64,000 bases of DNA from Saprospiraceae bacterium (GCA_016709995.1 JADJLQ010000003.1:248001-312000), one strand, 5' to 3'; counted from the stretch's first letter, positions 52,163-62,350 are shown. Notes: generated by a model not told the origin, from the letters alone. Made by a program: numbers and translations.

Positions 52163-54589
52163 ATGATCGGAAATCACTTTAAATTAGCCTGGCGCAACCT
52201 GGTGCGAGATCCCAGCCAATCTATTATCAATGTCAGTGGTCTTACCCTGGGATTGGTAGCATTTATATTCATTCTCCAATACATCAGTCTTGAAAAAAGT
52301 GTCAACCTTTTTCATCATAATCTTGATCAGGTCTATAGATTGATCAATGAAGACCTTAAGGGAAATACATGGACAGAGATCGAACCGGGCTATGGGCCGA
52401 CTGCCAAAGAACGAATTCCGGAGATCATCGACTACTGCCGTTTTGAACAAGGCATCTGCAAAGGAGTGGTCCTGAATAACAAGACCAATACTTCCTTCAA
52501 AGAAGAAAATATTGGTTATGCCGATGGCAATTTTTTTGAATTTTTCAGCTTTAAGGTTTTGACTGGCGACAAAGCTGCCCTGAAGCGACCGGATGTGATG
52601 TTTTTATCCCGGTCGTCAGCCATAAGATATTTTGGTACGCTCGACCCGGTAGGTCAGTCTCTTTCATTGTTCAATCAATTTGGCAATAAAACATTTACTA
52701 TTGGAGGTGTATACCAGGATATTGGTGACGAATCCGATATCCAATATGATATGGTGTTTTCACTACAAAGTTTGCAGAATCCTGATCAGTTGAATGGCAA
52801 TGATTGGGCGCGCCTTGACAATTATGATTCGCAGTATATCAATACTTTTTTTCGTTTGCGATCCGGGGCCTCCGCTCAGCGTGTAGAAGCAAAATTGACA
52901 GATCTTAGAAATACCTTAAATGACGACAAGGATGGTGTGATATTTAGATTGCAGCCGTTGAAGGAGGTTCACCTGGCCAGTACGCTGGCAGATACATATA
53001 CTCATACTGCTCAGCTAAAATATCTCCTGATGATGGGGGCCATAGCTTTATTGATATTATTGATAGCCTGGTTTAATTATATCAATTTTAGTACGGCTAA
53101 AGCACTGCAACGAGCCGGAGAAGTAGGGGTGAGAAAAGTAATCGGTGCGACCAGGGCCAACCTGGTAGCTCAGTTTTTAAGTGAAGCTTTTCTGACCAAT
53201 CTAATCAGTTTTATTGCAGCTATCATTTTGGTGGTCATGATACAACCATTGTTCAACAATCTTATTGGCAAAAATTTGTCTTTGTCAGGTATGATGTATC
53301 AGTCGGGTTGGTTGACAGGTTTATTGCTTATAATCCTGGGGTCGTTCATTTCGGGAGCTTATACTGCTTTTATCTTATCAGGTTTCAATCCAATCACGAC
53401 CATCAAAGGCAAGCTCTTAAAGGGCCAGACAAGGGGATTATTGAGGAAAATCTTGGTAGTAGCCCAGTTTGCTATTTCGATCATGCTGATCATAGCCACC
53501 CTGGCGATCGTGTATCAATTGAACTATATGCAAAAAAAAGACCTGGGTTTTGCCCACGAGCAACTGGTGGTCATCCCGGGACCGCAGGTCGGCAAAGACA
53601 GTACCTATAGCTTCCGGCAGGAAGGTTATCTGAATACCATTGCGCAACAAAGTTTTGTCAAAGACTATTGTAATTCTGGAAGTGTACCCGGTAAATTTTA
53701 TAATTTCCAGACCTCCGGATTTACGCAGCCTCAGTCAAAACCAGGCGATGAATTTACTTCCTATGCTTTTGCAATCATTGGCGAAAAGTATTTACCTGCC
53801 TATGAGATTCCGATCGTGGCAGGTCGCAATTTTACTGCTGCCGAATGTAAAGTGGAATGGAATGATAACAGCAAAGTGATCTTAAATGAATCAGCCATTA
53901 AAAAATTAGGCTTTAATACTCCACAAGAAGCGGTAGCTACCCGGATCAGGTGGGATGAAAGGTTCCTTGATATCATTGGAGTGGTCAAAGATTATAATCA
54001 TCTGAGTGTGCAAAGACCTATTGATCCTATGATATTTTACCCTGAATCGAGTACAGCATACACTACCATCAGAATAACCCCGGATCAGTTTCAAGACAAA
54101 ATCAGTGGTCTGCAAAAAATATATCAATCCTATTTTCCTGGCAATCCCTTTGAATATTATTTTATTGATGAAAATTTTGAAAAGGCTTATGCAAGTGAAA
54201 GGCAATTTGCAACCATTTTTATGATAGCTTCTGGTTGGGCCATCTTTATCGCCTGCCTGGGATTATTTGGCCTGGCTACTTATTCGATCCAAAGCCGAAC
54301 CAAAGAGATCGGTATCCGCAAGGTGCTGGGTGCTGGTGTGGGATCTATCCTGAGCCTGATCTCTAAAGAATTTGTCATATTAATCCTGATAGCTATAGTG
54401 ATCGCTTCTCCCATTGCTTATTTTGGAGTCGATCACTGGCTACAGGAATTTGCCTATAGAATCAAACTTGAATGGTGGTTATTTGCATTGGCTGGAGGAT
54501 TGGTGCTGAGTACGGCACTCCTCATCATCGGGGCACGTGCGCTGCAAGCTGCTTTGAATAACCCTGTAAAAGCCTTAAGAACAGAATGA
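52163..54589 (+). CDS. ABC transporter permease, MacB/FtsX-like (first of three)
   Basis: This is an 808-residue orphan permease. An N-terminal helix (about 22-42, SGLTLGLVAFIFILQYISL) precedes the periplasmic core domain. The first FtsX domain (about 290-420) has IAWFNYINFSTAKAL and GEVGVRKVIGAT. A middle helix near 428-452 and a second periplasmic domain follow. The last FtsX domain (about 690-805) has IACLGLFGL and EIGIRKVLGAG, and the protein ends NPVKALRTE. It is the first gene of a run of three permeases on the same strand, 79 bases before the next, so probably co-transcribed from the promoter region containing the 19-bp element. No ATPase gene accompanies it. Substrate unknown. Confidence 0.92.
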   Translation: MIGNHFKLAWRNLVRDPSQSIINVSGLTLGLVAFIFILQYISLEKSVNLFHHNLDQVYRLINEDLKGNTWTEIEPGYGPTAKERIPEIIDYCRFEQGICKGVVLNNKTNTSFKEENIGYADGNFFEFFSFKVLTGDKAALKRPDVMFLSRSSAIRYFGTLDPVGQSLSLFNQFGNKTFTIGGVYQDIGDESDIQYDMVFSLQSLQNPDQLNGNDWARLDNYDSQYINTFFRLRSGASAQRVEAKLTDLRNTLNDDKDGVIFRLQPLKEVHLASTLADTYTHTAQLKYLLMMGAIALLILLIAWFNYINFSTAKALQRAGEVGVRKVIGATRANLVAQFLSEAFLTNLISFIAAIILVVMIQPLFNNLIGKNLSLSGMMYQSGWLTGLLLIILGSFISGAYTAFILSGFNPITTIKGKLLKGQTRGLLRKILVVAQFAISIMLIIATLAIVYQLNYMQKKDLGFAHEQLVVIPGPQVGKDSTYSFRQEGYLNTIAQQSFVKDYCNSGSVPGKFYNFQTSGFTQPQSKPGDEFTSYAFAIIGEKYLPAYEIPIVAGRNFTAAECKVEWNDNSKVILNESAIKKLGFNTPQEAVATRIRWDERFLDIIGVVKDYNHLSVQRPIDPMIFYPESSTAYTTIRITPDQFQDKISGLQKIYQSYFPGNPFEYYFIDENFEKAYASERQFATIFMIASGWAIFIACLGLFGLATYSIQSRTKEIGIRKVLGAGVGSILSLISKEFVILILIAIVIASPIAYFGVDHWLQEFAYRIKLEWWLFALAGGLVLSTALLIIGARALQAALNNPVKALRTE

Positions 54590-54668
54590 TCAGCTTTAGA
54601 CCAGGAGTATCTGATACCGAATCATCGGGATCTCCCACTTCAAAGCTGATAGCTCAAAACTAAAAATT

Positions 54669-57101
54669 ATGCTAACCAATTATTTCAAACTCGCACTTCG
54701 CAATCTCCTCAAAAACAAAATGTACACTGGTATCAACCTGGTTGGATTATCTATTGGGATCGCAGCTACTATCTTAATCTACCGGATCATTACCTATGAA
54801 CTATCTTATAATAAACATTTTAAGAATTATGATCGCATCGTCCGGGTGATCGTCGATGGAAAAAATAAGATTACAGGAAATCATTACCAGAATCAAGGCA
54901 TGACCTTACCGGCAATGGATGTGATTAAAAGATCAGTGCCCCAATTTAAGACCACTACTAAAATTAAAGAATTTTGGCCTACGATCGCTGTGCCCAATCC
55001 TTCCGGAGGAGCTCCTTTGAAAAAATTTAATACCGAAGAACCATCCGTCGCATTTTTTGTAGAACCTGCATTTTTTGAGATTTTTGATTACCAATGGCTC
55101 GCTGGCAATGCCCAATCTGCATTGAATGAAGTCAATACCATCGTTCTGACTAAAAGCCTGGCAGAAAAATGTTTTGGAGATGCCACCCAGGCGATTGGCC
55201 AGACGATCATCATGGACAATTTAGAACCTTATCTTCGGGTAGAAGGTGTCGTAAATGATCCGACTCCGACTTCCGATTTTCCGATCACGGCTTTTGTGTC
55301 CTATCCCACATTCAGAGCGCACCCCGAATTTTATTTTTATAGTGATGACTGGGGTTCTACCAGTACCAATAATCAATTTTTTGCGTTACTGAATGATCCT
55401 ACTCAGGTAGATGCCACCAATCAGGTGCTGGCCGGAATAGGACAAGAACATTATGAAACGGACAGAGGTAGCAGGAAACATATGCTGCAGCCGCTGTCAG
55501 ACTTGCATTATAATGAAGACCTGGGTACTTCAGGAAGCCATGTAATGGACAAAAAGAAACTGTGGATCTTGGGCATGATTGGGTTCCTGATCCTTATCAT
55601 GGCCTGTTTTAATTTTATCAATATGGCCAATGCCCAATCCGTCACCAGGATAAAAGAAGTCGGCATCCGTAAGACATTGGGTGTAAGCAATGGCGCTTTG
55701 ATGTCCGGGTTTTTATTGGAGACTGGTCTGCTGGTCCTATGTGGCATTTTATTAGGAGCGGGTATAGCGTTTGTCACTACACCTGTATTGCAGCATATAT
55801 CCCCATTGCCTGCTGACATTTCTTTATTTAGTGATTTTGGGTTGATTTTGTTTTTATTGGGCTTGTTCGTTGTCGTGACTTTGCTTGCGGGATTGTACCC
55901 TGCATCTGTGCTTACATCTTTTCAACCTGTTAAAATATTCAGATCAGATTATGACAAAGGATTTGGATCTGGCGTGATGTTGAGAAAGGTCCTCGTAGTT
56001 ATACAATTTGTGATAGCTTTTGGGCTAATAATCAGTACCGTGGTGACATTGAGCCAGTTGTCCTTTATTCAAAATATGAATCTTGGCTTCAATAAGGATC
56101 TGGTCTACACCTTTGGCTATAACAATGATAGCCTGACTCAATCCCGGCTTGGCACTTTAAAAAACAGGGTGACAGCTATCCCGGGTGTGGAAAACATGAG
56201 CGTCAGTAGCGATATGCCATCCTCTGGCAATACGTGGAGCTCCAATTGGTCATTGAGCCAGGGCAAAGAAGATGCACCTTTTAGTATCTCTATAAAATAT
56301 TGTGATGAAGATTTTCAAAAGACCTATGATATAAAATTATTGTCAGGAAGATGGTTAAATCAATCTGATACTGCCCGGGAGGCAGTACTGAACAGGACAG
56401 CATTATTAAAATATGGCATCACCAATGTCGATTCGATGATCGGGAGTCCTATCAGGCTGGGTGGTGGTCAACCAATGATACTGGTGGGGGTAGCGGAAGA
56501 TTATCATAGTCATTCTGCCCATGAACCACTGGAGGCACTTTTAATGACTTCTTATAATAAGTTTTATTTTTTGGCTAGCGTCAAGCTCAGAGATGCCAAT
56601 ATCCATGCAACGACCGCTGCGATAGCAAATATTTACAATGATATGTTTCCGGAGCAGGTGTTCAAGGGTACATTTTACGATACAGAGATCCAGCGGTTTT
56701 ACGAGACAGATACCAAGTTTACCGCTTTATGCAAAGGCTTTGCCCTGCTGGCAGTGCTCATCTCCTGCCTGGGATTATTTGCACTGGCTTCATTTGCTAT
56801 TTCCAGGAGATTAAAAGAAATAGGTGTCAGAAAAGTATTGGGCGCTACGACCGGTAACATAGTAGGTCTCATCAGCAAAGATTTTTTAATATTGGTCATG
56901 GTCGCATTTTTTATCGCAGCGCCGCTCTCATGGTATTTTATGAATCAATGGTTGCAGGGTTTTGTATATCGTACGGATATTTCCTGGTGGATGTTTGTGG
57001 TAGCTATGGTATTGGTATTAACGCTGGCTATGGTGACTGTATCTACGCAGGCTGTCAAAGCTTCATGGACCAATCCTGTTAAATCACTGAGAAGCGAATA
57101 A
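54669..57101 (+). CDS. ABC transporter permease, MacB/FtsX-like (second of three)
   Basis: This is an 810-residue permease with the same duplicated layout as its neighbours: a first helix (about 22-42), a periplasmic core, an FtsX domain with ACFNFINMANAQSV and KEVGIRKTLGVS (about 300-420), a middle helix near 437-460, a second periplasmic domain and a final FtsX domain with ISCLGLFAL and EIGVRKVLGAT, ending NPVKSLRSE. Sequence drift relative to the other permeases is large, so this is an old duplication and not a recent tandem copy. It sits 79 bases after the first permease and 58 bases before the third. Confidence 0.92.
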   Translation: MLTNYFKLALRNLLKNKMYTGINLVGLSIGIAATILIYRIITYELSYNKHFKNYDRIVRVIVDGKNKITGNHYQNQGMTLPAMDVIKRSVPQFKTTTKIKEFWPTIAVPNPSGGAPLKKFNTEEPSVAFFVEPAFFEIFDYQWLAGNAQSALNEVNTIVLTKSLAEKCFGDATQAIGQTIIMDNLEPYLRVEGVVNDPTPTSDFPITAFVSYPTFRAHPEFYFYSDDWGSTSTNNQFFALLNDPTQVDATNQVLAGIGQEHYETDRGSRKHMLQPLSDLHYNEDLGTSGSHVMDKKKLWILGMIGFLILIMACFNFINMANAQSVTRIKEVGIRKTLGVSNGALMSGFLLETGLLVLCGILLGAGIAFVTTPVLQHISPLPADISLFSDFGLILFLLGLFVVVTLLAGLYPASVLTSFQPVKIFRSDYDKGFGSGVMLRKVLVVIQFVIAFGLIISTVVTLSQLSFIQNMNLGFNKDLVYTFGYNNDSLTQSRLGTLKNRVTAIPGVENMSVSSDMPSSGNTWSSNWSLSQGKEDAPFSISIKYCDEDFQKTYDIKLLSGRWLNQSDTAREAVLNRTALLKYGITNVDSMIGSPIRLGGGQPMILVGVAEDYHSHSAHEPLEALLMTSYNKFYFLASVKLRDANIHATTAAIANIYNDMFPEQVFKGTFYDTEIQRFYETDTKFTALCKGFALLAVLISCLGLFALASFAISRRLKEIGVRKVLGATTGNIVGLISKDFLILVMVAFFIAAPLSWYFMNQWLQGFVYRTDISWWMFVVAMVLVLTLAMVTVSTQAVKASWTNPVKSLRSE

Positions 57102-57159
57102 ATGGTTTGGAAACTATATTATTAGATCAATTAATTTTTAACCATAAAACCTGGATATT

Positions 57160-59610
57160 ATGTCCATAATCTCATTTAAAACAGCTTATCGCAGTCTGGT
57201 CAAAAGAAAGGGTTTCTCACTGCTCAATATGCTAGGACTGGCTATCGGTATGACTTCATGCCTTTTAATATTTCATTATGTGTCTTTCGAAAGAAGTTTT
57301 GACAATTTTTCTAATCAGGGAAATCAAGTGGTTCGGTTGAGATTGGACAATTATCGACAAGGTACCTTGTCATGGAAGTCTGCTACTTCTTATCCTGCAA
57401 TTGGTCCAACGATGAAAAAGGAATTTCCCGAAGTGGAAGATTTTTGTCGTTTATATGATTATGCCATTATCTTAAGCAATCCCGGCAATAATGTCAAATA
57501 CTCCGAGACAAAGGGATATTATGCGGATGCGTCAGCGATTCCTATGTTGGGTGTTGATATTATCGCTGGCACTTCCGTTAATGCATTGAGTGAGGTCAAG
57601 CAAATGGTCATTTCAGAATCAATGGCGAAAAAATATTTTGGGCATGAAGATCCCATGGGGAAAAGACTTTTGATCGGTGATGAAGACCTTGGTGCCGACA
57701 ATGCTTTGATGATCACCGGGGTGTTCAAAGATTTTCCTGTCAATTCGCATTTGCAATTGAATTATTTGGTGTCTTATAAAACCTTCCAGTACCGGCTCAA
57801 TGCGCAGGGAGATACTACTAATGCCAGTGAAACGGAGTGGGGGTGGTATGATTTTTACACTTATTTGCAATTGAAGAAAGGTACGGACCTCAAAAAGTTT
57901 GAAGCTAAATTTCCGGCTTTCTGTAACACGCATATGAATAATGGGGACTACAGTAAAAAAAATAATATTATTGATGCTTTGTCATTGATACCATTGAAAG
58001 ACATTCACCTTTATTCTAACTATAACCAGGAGGCGGAAGTGAATGGCAATGGACAGGCTGTCTCTTTTTTATTCCTCATCGCTTTGTTTATCCTCGGCAT
58101 AGCCTGGGTCAACTATATCAATCTGTCTACTGCCCGTTCCGTAGAAAGGGCAAAAGAGGTAGGTGTTCGTAAGGTGATGGGAGCTCAACGATCCTCATTA
58201 ATTCAACAGTTTTTGACCGAGAGCCTGCTTTTGAATCTATTGAGTTTTATTATTTCATTGATTGTGTTTTCTTTAATACTACATCCATTCGATGTGTTTA
58301 CGGGCAAGTCGTATCTATCCTATACTTTGATGAGTGCACAATATTGGATTTTATTCAGCATGATGTTTATTGTTGGGACTTTACTCTCAGGAATGTATCC
58401 GGCTATTGTATTGTCTGGATTTCAACCGGTCACTGTGTTAAAAGGTATGTTTAAAAATTCAAGCTCCGGTGTCTTGCTACGCAAATCTTTGATTATCACT
58501 CAATTTGTCACTTCCGTCGTATTGATAGCAGGGACGATCATTGTTTTTAATCAATTGAAGTACATGAGGTCGCATGACCTTGGAGCCAATATCGATCGGA
58601 CGGTAGTATTAAGTGGAGTGCAAACAGTCACTGACTCTATGTATAATGATTTGTTTTCGCCGTTTAAGTCAGCAGTGTTATCCGGTGCTCAGGTAGCCAG
58701 TGTATCTGCTTCCACCAGTGTGATGGGTAAAGAAATCTACTGGACCAATGGTGTGCAAAGAGTTGATGTCCCAGAAGCCAGCGCACACACCATGTATAAT
58801 ATGGGAGTAGACTATGATTTCATTCCTTCCTACCAAATAAAAATGATTGCCGGACGCAATTATGCTAAAGAATTCTCTACAGACAATCGGGGAGTCATCC
58901 TTACTGAGAATGGAGCACGTGAACTTGGGTTTACAGACATGAATGATGCGATCAATAAAAAACTTAAAAGAGGTAGAGATACGCTTACCATCCTGGGGAT
59001 CGCTGCGAGTTATCACCACCAGGGATTGCAAAAATCCTTGGATCCCATGATTATCCTATTAAGACCAAATGCCAGAAATTATTATTCAGTCAAATTAAAA
59101 TCAGGCAATACTGCTCAGGCATTGGCCCAAATTGAATCTGAGTGGAATAAATTTTTCCCAAAAGATCCATTTAATTACTTTTTCCTTGATGAGGCTTACA
59201 ATGAGCAATATAAAGGGGAGACTTTATTTGGAAAAGTCTTTGCCATTTTTGCAATCCTCGGGATATTAATCGCTTGTTTTGGTCTATTGGGCTTGTCTGC
59301 TTACAATGTGATACAACGAACCAAAGAGATTGGTATCCGAAAAGTCATCGGAGCATCAGAGGTGAATATATTGAAGTTATTGACAAAAGATTTTATCCTG
59401 CTGGTCTTGATAGCGCTTGTGATAGCGATTCCACTTTGTTACTGGATTATGAAAAACTGGCTAGCAGGTTTTGCTTTCCGCACTACATTGGACTGGAAGG
59501 TATTTTTGATATCAGGCGGTATCGCTTTATTAATAGCCTTCATCACGATCAGTGTGCAGGCTTTCAAAGCGATTACTTCTAAGCCGGTGACTTCGCTGCG
59601 GATGGAGTGA
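57160..59610 (+). CDS. ABC transporter permease, MacB/FtsX-like (third of three)
   Basis: This is an 816-residue permease, the last of the run. It has a first helix (about 20-40, MLGLAIGMTSCLLIFHYV), a periplasmic core, an FtsX domain with IAWVNYINLSTARSV and KEVGVRKVMGAQ (about 300-420), a middle helix, a second periplasmic domain, and a final FtsX domain with IACFGLLGL and EIGIRKVIGAS. Its end reads KPVTSLRME instead of the NPVKxLR ending of its neighbours. A weak terminator-like hairpin with nine T follows at 59619-59646, which would end the three-gene operon. Substrate and ATPase partner unknown. Confidence 0.92.
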   Translation: MSIISFKTAYRSLVKRKGFSLLNMLGLAIGMTSCLLIFHYVSFERSFDNFSNQGNQVVRLRLDNYRQGTLSWKSATSYPAIGPTMKKEFPEVEDFCRLYDYAIILSNPGNNVKYSETKGYYADASAIPMLGVDIIAGTSVNALSEVKQMVISESMAKKYFGHEDPMGKRLLIGDEDLGADNALMITGVFKDFPVNSHLQLNYLVSYKTFQYRLNAQGDTTNASETEWGWYDFYTYLQLKKGTDLKKFEAKFPAFCNTHMNNGDYSKKNNIIDALSLIPLKDIHLYSNYNQEAEVNGNGQAVSFLFLIALFILGIAWVNYINLSTARSVERAKEVGVRKVMGAQRSSLIQQFLTESLLLNLLSFIISLIVFSLILHPFDVFTGKSYLSYTLMSAQYWILFSMMFIVGTLLSGMYPAIVLSGFQPVTVLKGMFKNSSSGVLLRKSLIITQFVTSVVLIAGTIIVFNQLKYMRSHDLGANIDRTVVLSGVQTVTDSMYNDLFSPFKSAVLSGAQVASVSASTSVMGKEIYWTNGVQRVDVPEASAHTMYNMGVDYDFIPSYQIKMIAGRNYAKEFSTDNRGVILTENGARELGFTDMNDAINKKLKRGRDTLTILGIAASYHHQGLQKSLDPMIILLRPNARNYYSVKLKSGNTAQALAQIESEWNKFFPKDPFNYFFLDEAYNEQYKGETLFGKVFAIFAILGILIACFGLLGLSAYNVIQRTKEIGIRKVIGASEVNILKLLTKDFILLVLIALVIAIPLCYWIMKNWLAGFAFRTTLDWKVFLISGGIALLIAFITISVQAFKAITSKPVTSLRME

Positions 59611-59618
59611 GATAAGGG

Positions 59619-59646
59619 CAACTGGTGCCAGCTGAGATTTTTTTTT
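59619..59646 (+). terminator. Weak Rho-independent terminator candidate after the permease operon
   Basis: An imperfect stem (CAACT/AGCTG around GGTGCC) at 59619-59634 is followed three bases later by a run of nine T (59638-59646). The stem is short, so confidence is limited. Confidence 0.4.
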
Positions 59647-59817
59647 GATAAATGAGGCATATAGAGTGCCTGAACAGGGTAGTGATTTGTCTATTGTATT
59701 TGCTGCCCCATAAAGCACATGTTAGTTCATTCAGATTATCTATTTGCAAGATTTTTATTGCACGAACACCATTATTCATGCAATCATTGTATATATTTAT
59801 AAATCAAATATGATATA

Positions 59818-60732
59818 ATGATGAAAATTTCAGTGTTATTCTTAGCGCTTATTCCCTTATTTGGCTTGACTCAATCGGTCTCCCCGACACCGGAATATAT
59901 CAAATCTATCACGCCATTGTGGACCGGAGTTCGTACACCTGATGGCAGACCCCGGTTGGATGACAAATTGCTGGAACGACTTAAAGGCGTCTCTATCGAA
60001 GAGGCCTGGGGATACCTGCGCAACAAAGGATTTCAAAATCAATTTGAAGGAGATTGGTTTATATTGCGTCCGGAGCAGCCTATGGTCGGAAGAGTAGTTA
60101 CTGCTCAGTATGCTCCTTTGCGTCCCGACCTCGAGAAGGTGTTAAAAGATCAGGGAACTGCAGAAGGCCGGGTAGGGGCCATGAACAGTTGGCCGATCGA
60201 TGTACTTAAGACAGGAGATATATATTTGGCCGACAGCTATGGTAAAATAGTGGATGGCACCCTTATCGGGGATAACCTGGGCAATGCCATCTATGCCAAA
60301 TCAAAAAATGGGGTGGTTTTCAACGGGTCAGTCAGGGATATAGCCGGTCTCGAAGAGATCGAAGGATTTAATGCCTTCATCAAAGGCCATGATCCGAGCT
60401 ATATCCAGCAGATGATGCTTACCGGGCTCAATGTGCCTATTCGTGTCGGAAGAGCATTTGTATTGCCGGGAGATCTTCTCCTGGCCAAAAAAAGCGGGGT
60501 CGTGTTTATTCCTCCTCACCTTGCGGAGGACCTCATTATCAATTCCGAGTTTACTCAATTAAGAGATCACTTTGGTCATCAAAGACTCATCGAAGGCAAG
60601 TATACTCCCGGGGAAATAGACACCCGTTGGACGGAGGTGATTAAAAAAGATTTCCTGGGCTGGCTCAGTAGTCAAAAGCTTCCTATGACCAGAGCGGAAC
60701 TTGATGCTTATATGAAAGATAGAAATTGGTAA
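59818..60732 (+). CDS. Exported RraA-family protein (HMG/CHA aldolase-like)
   Basis: This is a 304-residue protein of the RraA/demethylmenaquinone-methyltransferase-like fold. Family members include class II aldolases that cleave 4-hydroxy-4-methyl-2-oxoglutarate or oxaloacetate. The core has VGRVVTAQYAP, DGTLIGDNLGNAIYAKSKNG and VVFNGSVRDIAG. R173-D174 of the VRD motif and G151-D152 are the conserved substrate/metal-site positions. Unlike typical cytoplasmic RraA proteins, it begins with a signal peptide (about 1-19, ending LTQS) and has extra residues at both ends. It lies 97 bases before an enolase-superfamily dehydratase, with short CAGATGT-like repeats between. Together they suggest periplasmic handling of a sugar acid; the substrate is inference. 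Confidence 0.8.
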   Translation: MMKISVLFLALIPLFGLTQSVSPTPEYIKSITPLWTGVRTPDGRPRLDDKLLERLKGVSIEEAWGYLRNKGFQNQFEGDWFILRPEQPMVGRVVTAQYAPLRPDLEKVLKDQGTAEGRVGAMNSWPIDVLKTGDIYLADSYGKIVDGTLIGDNLGNAIYAKSKNGVVFNGSVRDIAGLEEIEGFNAFIKGHDPSYIQQMMLTGLNVPIRVGRAFVLPGDLLLAKKSGVVFIPPHLAEDLIINSEFTQLRDHFGHQRLIEGKYTPGEIDTRWTEVIKKDFLGWLSSQKLPMTRAELDAYMKDRNW

Positions 60733-60800
60733 GTCAGATGTCAGATGTCAGATGTCTGAATCTGATGCCTGACTGCTGATGTCTGACTGCTGACCTCTGA
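60733..60800. repeat. Short-period 'GTCAGAT / CTGACTG' repeat in the RraA-dehydratase gap
   Basis: Directly after the RraA-like stop, GTCAGAT and CTGATG/CTGACTGCTGA motifs repeat for about 68 bases with near-palindromic arms. A related stretch of CTGAAATCT repeats follows the permease stop at about 42381-42428. Confidence 0.6.
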
Positions 60801-60829
60801 AATATTAATAACTAAAAAAACCTTTAAAC

Positions 60830-62332
60830 ATGTTAACTCCATCTCAAAAATTTCTGGCAAAATTTGGACTGAGTGATCCGGATCCTGATGCCATACAGCC
60901 GGATGAATCCTCCCGGGCTGACAGGTCAGGAAGATCAACAAAAGAGCCCAAAGATCGCCGCAACTTCCTTAAAAAATCTATCGGTGGTCTCGCTCTGGGA
61001 AGTATGATGTTTTCTGCTTCTTCCGAAGAGACACTTGAGCACTCCACTTCTAAAGTCAATCGATTTTCAGCTCCCTCTGATTTGAAAATCACTGATATGA
61101 AGTACGCTGTAGGCCTTAATGGCAATGGCCGATGCCCTATCATCAAATTGGAAACCAATCAAGGAATCGTAGGCCTGGGTGAAGTCCGCGACGGCGCAGA
61201 CTGGCGCTATGCTTTATTTCTTAAAAGCAGAATCAAAGGCATGAACCCTTGTAGTGTAGAGCAAGTATTTAAACGCATCAAACAGTTTGGAGGGCACTCC
61301 CGTCAGGGCGGAGGCGTCTGTGGGGTGGAGATGGCTTTATGGGACCTGGCCGGTAAGGCATATAACGTACCGGCATACCAACTTTTAGGGGGCAAGTATC
61401 GTGACAAAGTAAGGTTGTATGCGGATACTCCTCAGGAAAGAGATCCTAAAGTTTTTGCAGAAAAAATGCGGGTGCGAATGAAAGAAAAGGGATTTACTTT
61501 CCTCAAAATGGATTTTGGGATTGAAATGGTAAAAGACATAGAAGGCGCCGTGACTAATGGCAATTTTTGGGATGTAGGCCGTCAATGGTCAAATGAACCC
61601 ATGAGTTATGGAGCTACTTTGCATCCGCTCACGCAAGTACAGATCACAGATAAAGGCCTTGATGAAATATGCAAGTACATTCAGGCAGTAAGAGATGTCG
61701 TTGGGTATGAGATCCCGCTAGCTTCAGATCATTACGGGCATTTTGATTCTAATAATGCCATTCGATTAGGTCGTGCAGTAGAAAAATATCGCTTAGCCTG
61801 GTTAGAAGATATGATACCCTGGCAATTGACTTCACAGCTCAAAGAAATCAAAACTGCTATCGAAACGCCCCTTTGTACTGGTGAGGATATCTATCTCAAA
61901 GAAGGATTTATCCACCTGATAGACCAGCAAGCTATAGACATCGTACACCCTGATCTGGCCACTTCCGGTGGATTGTTAGAAACCAAACGCATAGGAGATT
62001 ATGCGGAAGAACGCGGAGTGGCGATGGCCATGCATTTTGCCGGGCTTCCTGTGTCCTTCATGGCTAATGTACATTGTGCCGCTGCTACGCAGAATGTCAT
62101 GGGCCTTGAAAATCACTCTATCGATGTGCCTTACTGGCCTAACCTGGTGAAAACTTTAGATGGCAAACCACTCTATGAGAATGGATATGCTAATGTACCA
62201 AATACTCCTGGTCTGGGTATAGAACTCAATGAAGAGGAGTTGAGAAAACATATTGCTCCGGAAAGTCCTGGATTTTTCGCGCCTACTCCGGAGTGGGATA
62301 ATATCAGGAGCTGGGATAGGTTGTGGAGTTGA
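60830..62332 (+). CDS. Tat-exported enolase-superfamily dehydratase (mandelate racemase-like)
   Basis: This is a 500-residue protein of the mandelate racemase/muconate lactonising subgroup, which abstracts a proton from sugar acids and usually dehydrates them. Residues 42-48 are DRRNFLK, a twin-arginine signal, followed by a hydrophobic stretch (SIGGLALGSMMF). The N-terminal capping domain follows, then the barrel. Candidate catalytic and metal residues are K226-x-D228 (FLKMDFG), D300 with H301 (LASDHYGHF), E326 (WLEDMIPW), E352 (CTGEDIY) and H402 (MHFAGLP), all spaced as in the superfamily. The long N-region before the Tat motif is unusual. It is downstream of the exported RraA-like aldolase. 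The exact substrate is not determinable. Confidence 0.85.
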   Translation: MLTPSQKFLAKFGLSDPDPDAIQPDESSRADRSGRSTKEPKDRRNFLKKSIGGLALGSMMFSASSEETLEHSTSKVNRFSAPSDLKITDMKYAVGLNGNGRCPIIKLETNQGIVGLGEVRDGADWRYALFLKSRIKGMNPCSVEQVFKRIKQFGGHSRQGGGVCGVEMALWDLAGKAYNVPAYQLLGGKYRDKVRLYADTPQERDPKVFAEKMRVRMKEKGFTFLKMDFGIEMVKDIEGAVTNGNFWDVGRQWSNEPMSYGATLHPLTQVQITDKGLDEICKYIQAVRDVVGYEIPLASDHYGHFDSNNAIRLGRAVEKYRLAWLEDMIPWQLTSQLKEIKTAIETPLCTGEDIYLKEGFIHLIDQQAIDIVHPDLATSGGLLETKRIGDYAEERGVAMAMHFAGLPVSFMANVHCAAATQNVMGLENHSIDVPYWPNLVKTLDGKPLYENGYANVPNTPGLGIELNEEELRKHIAPESPGFFAPTPEWDNIRSWDRLWS

Positions 62333-62350
62333 TGAGGTTATTTTCTTCTG

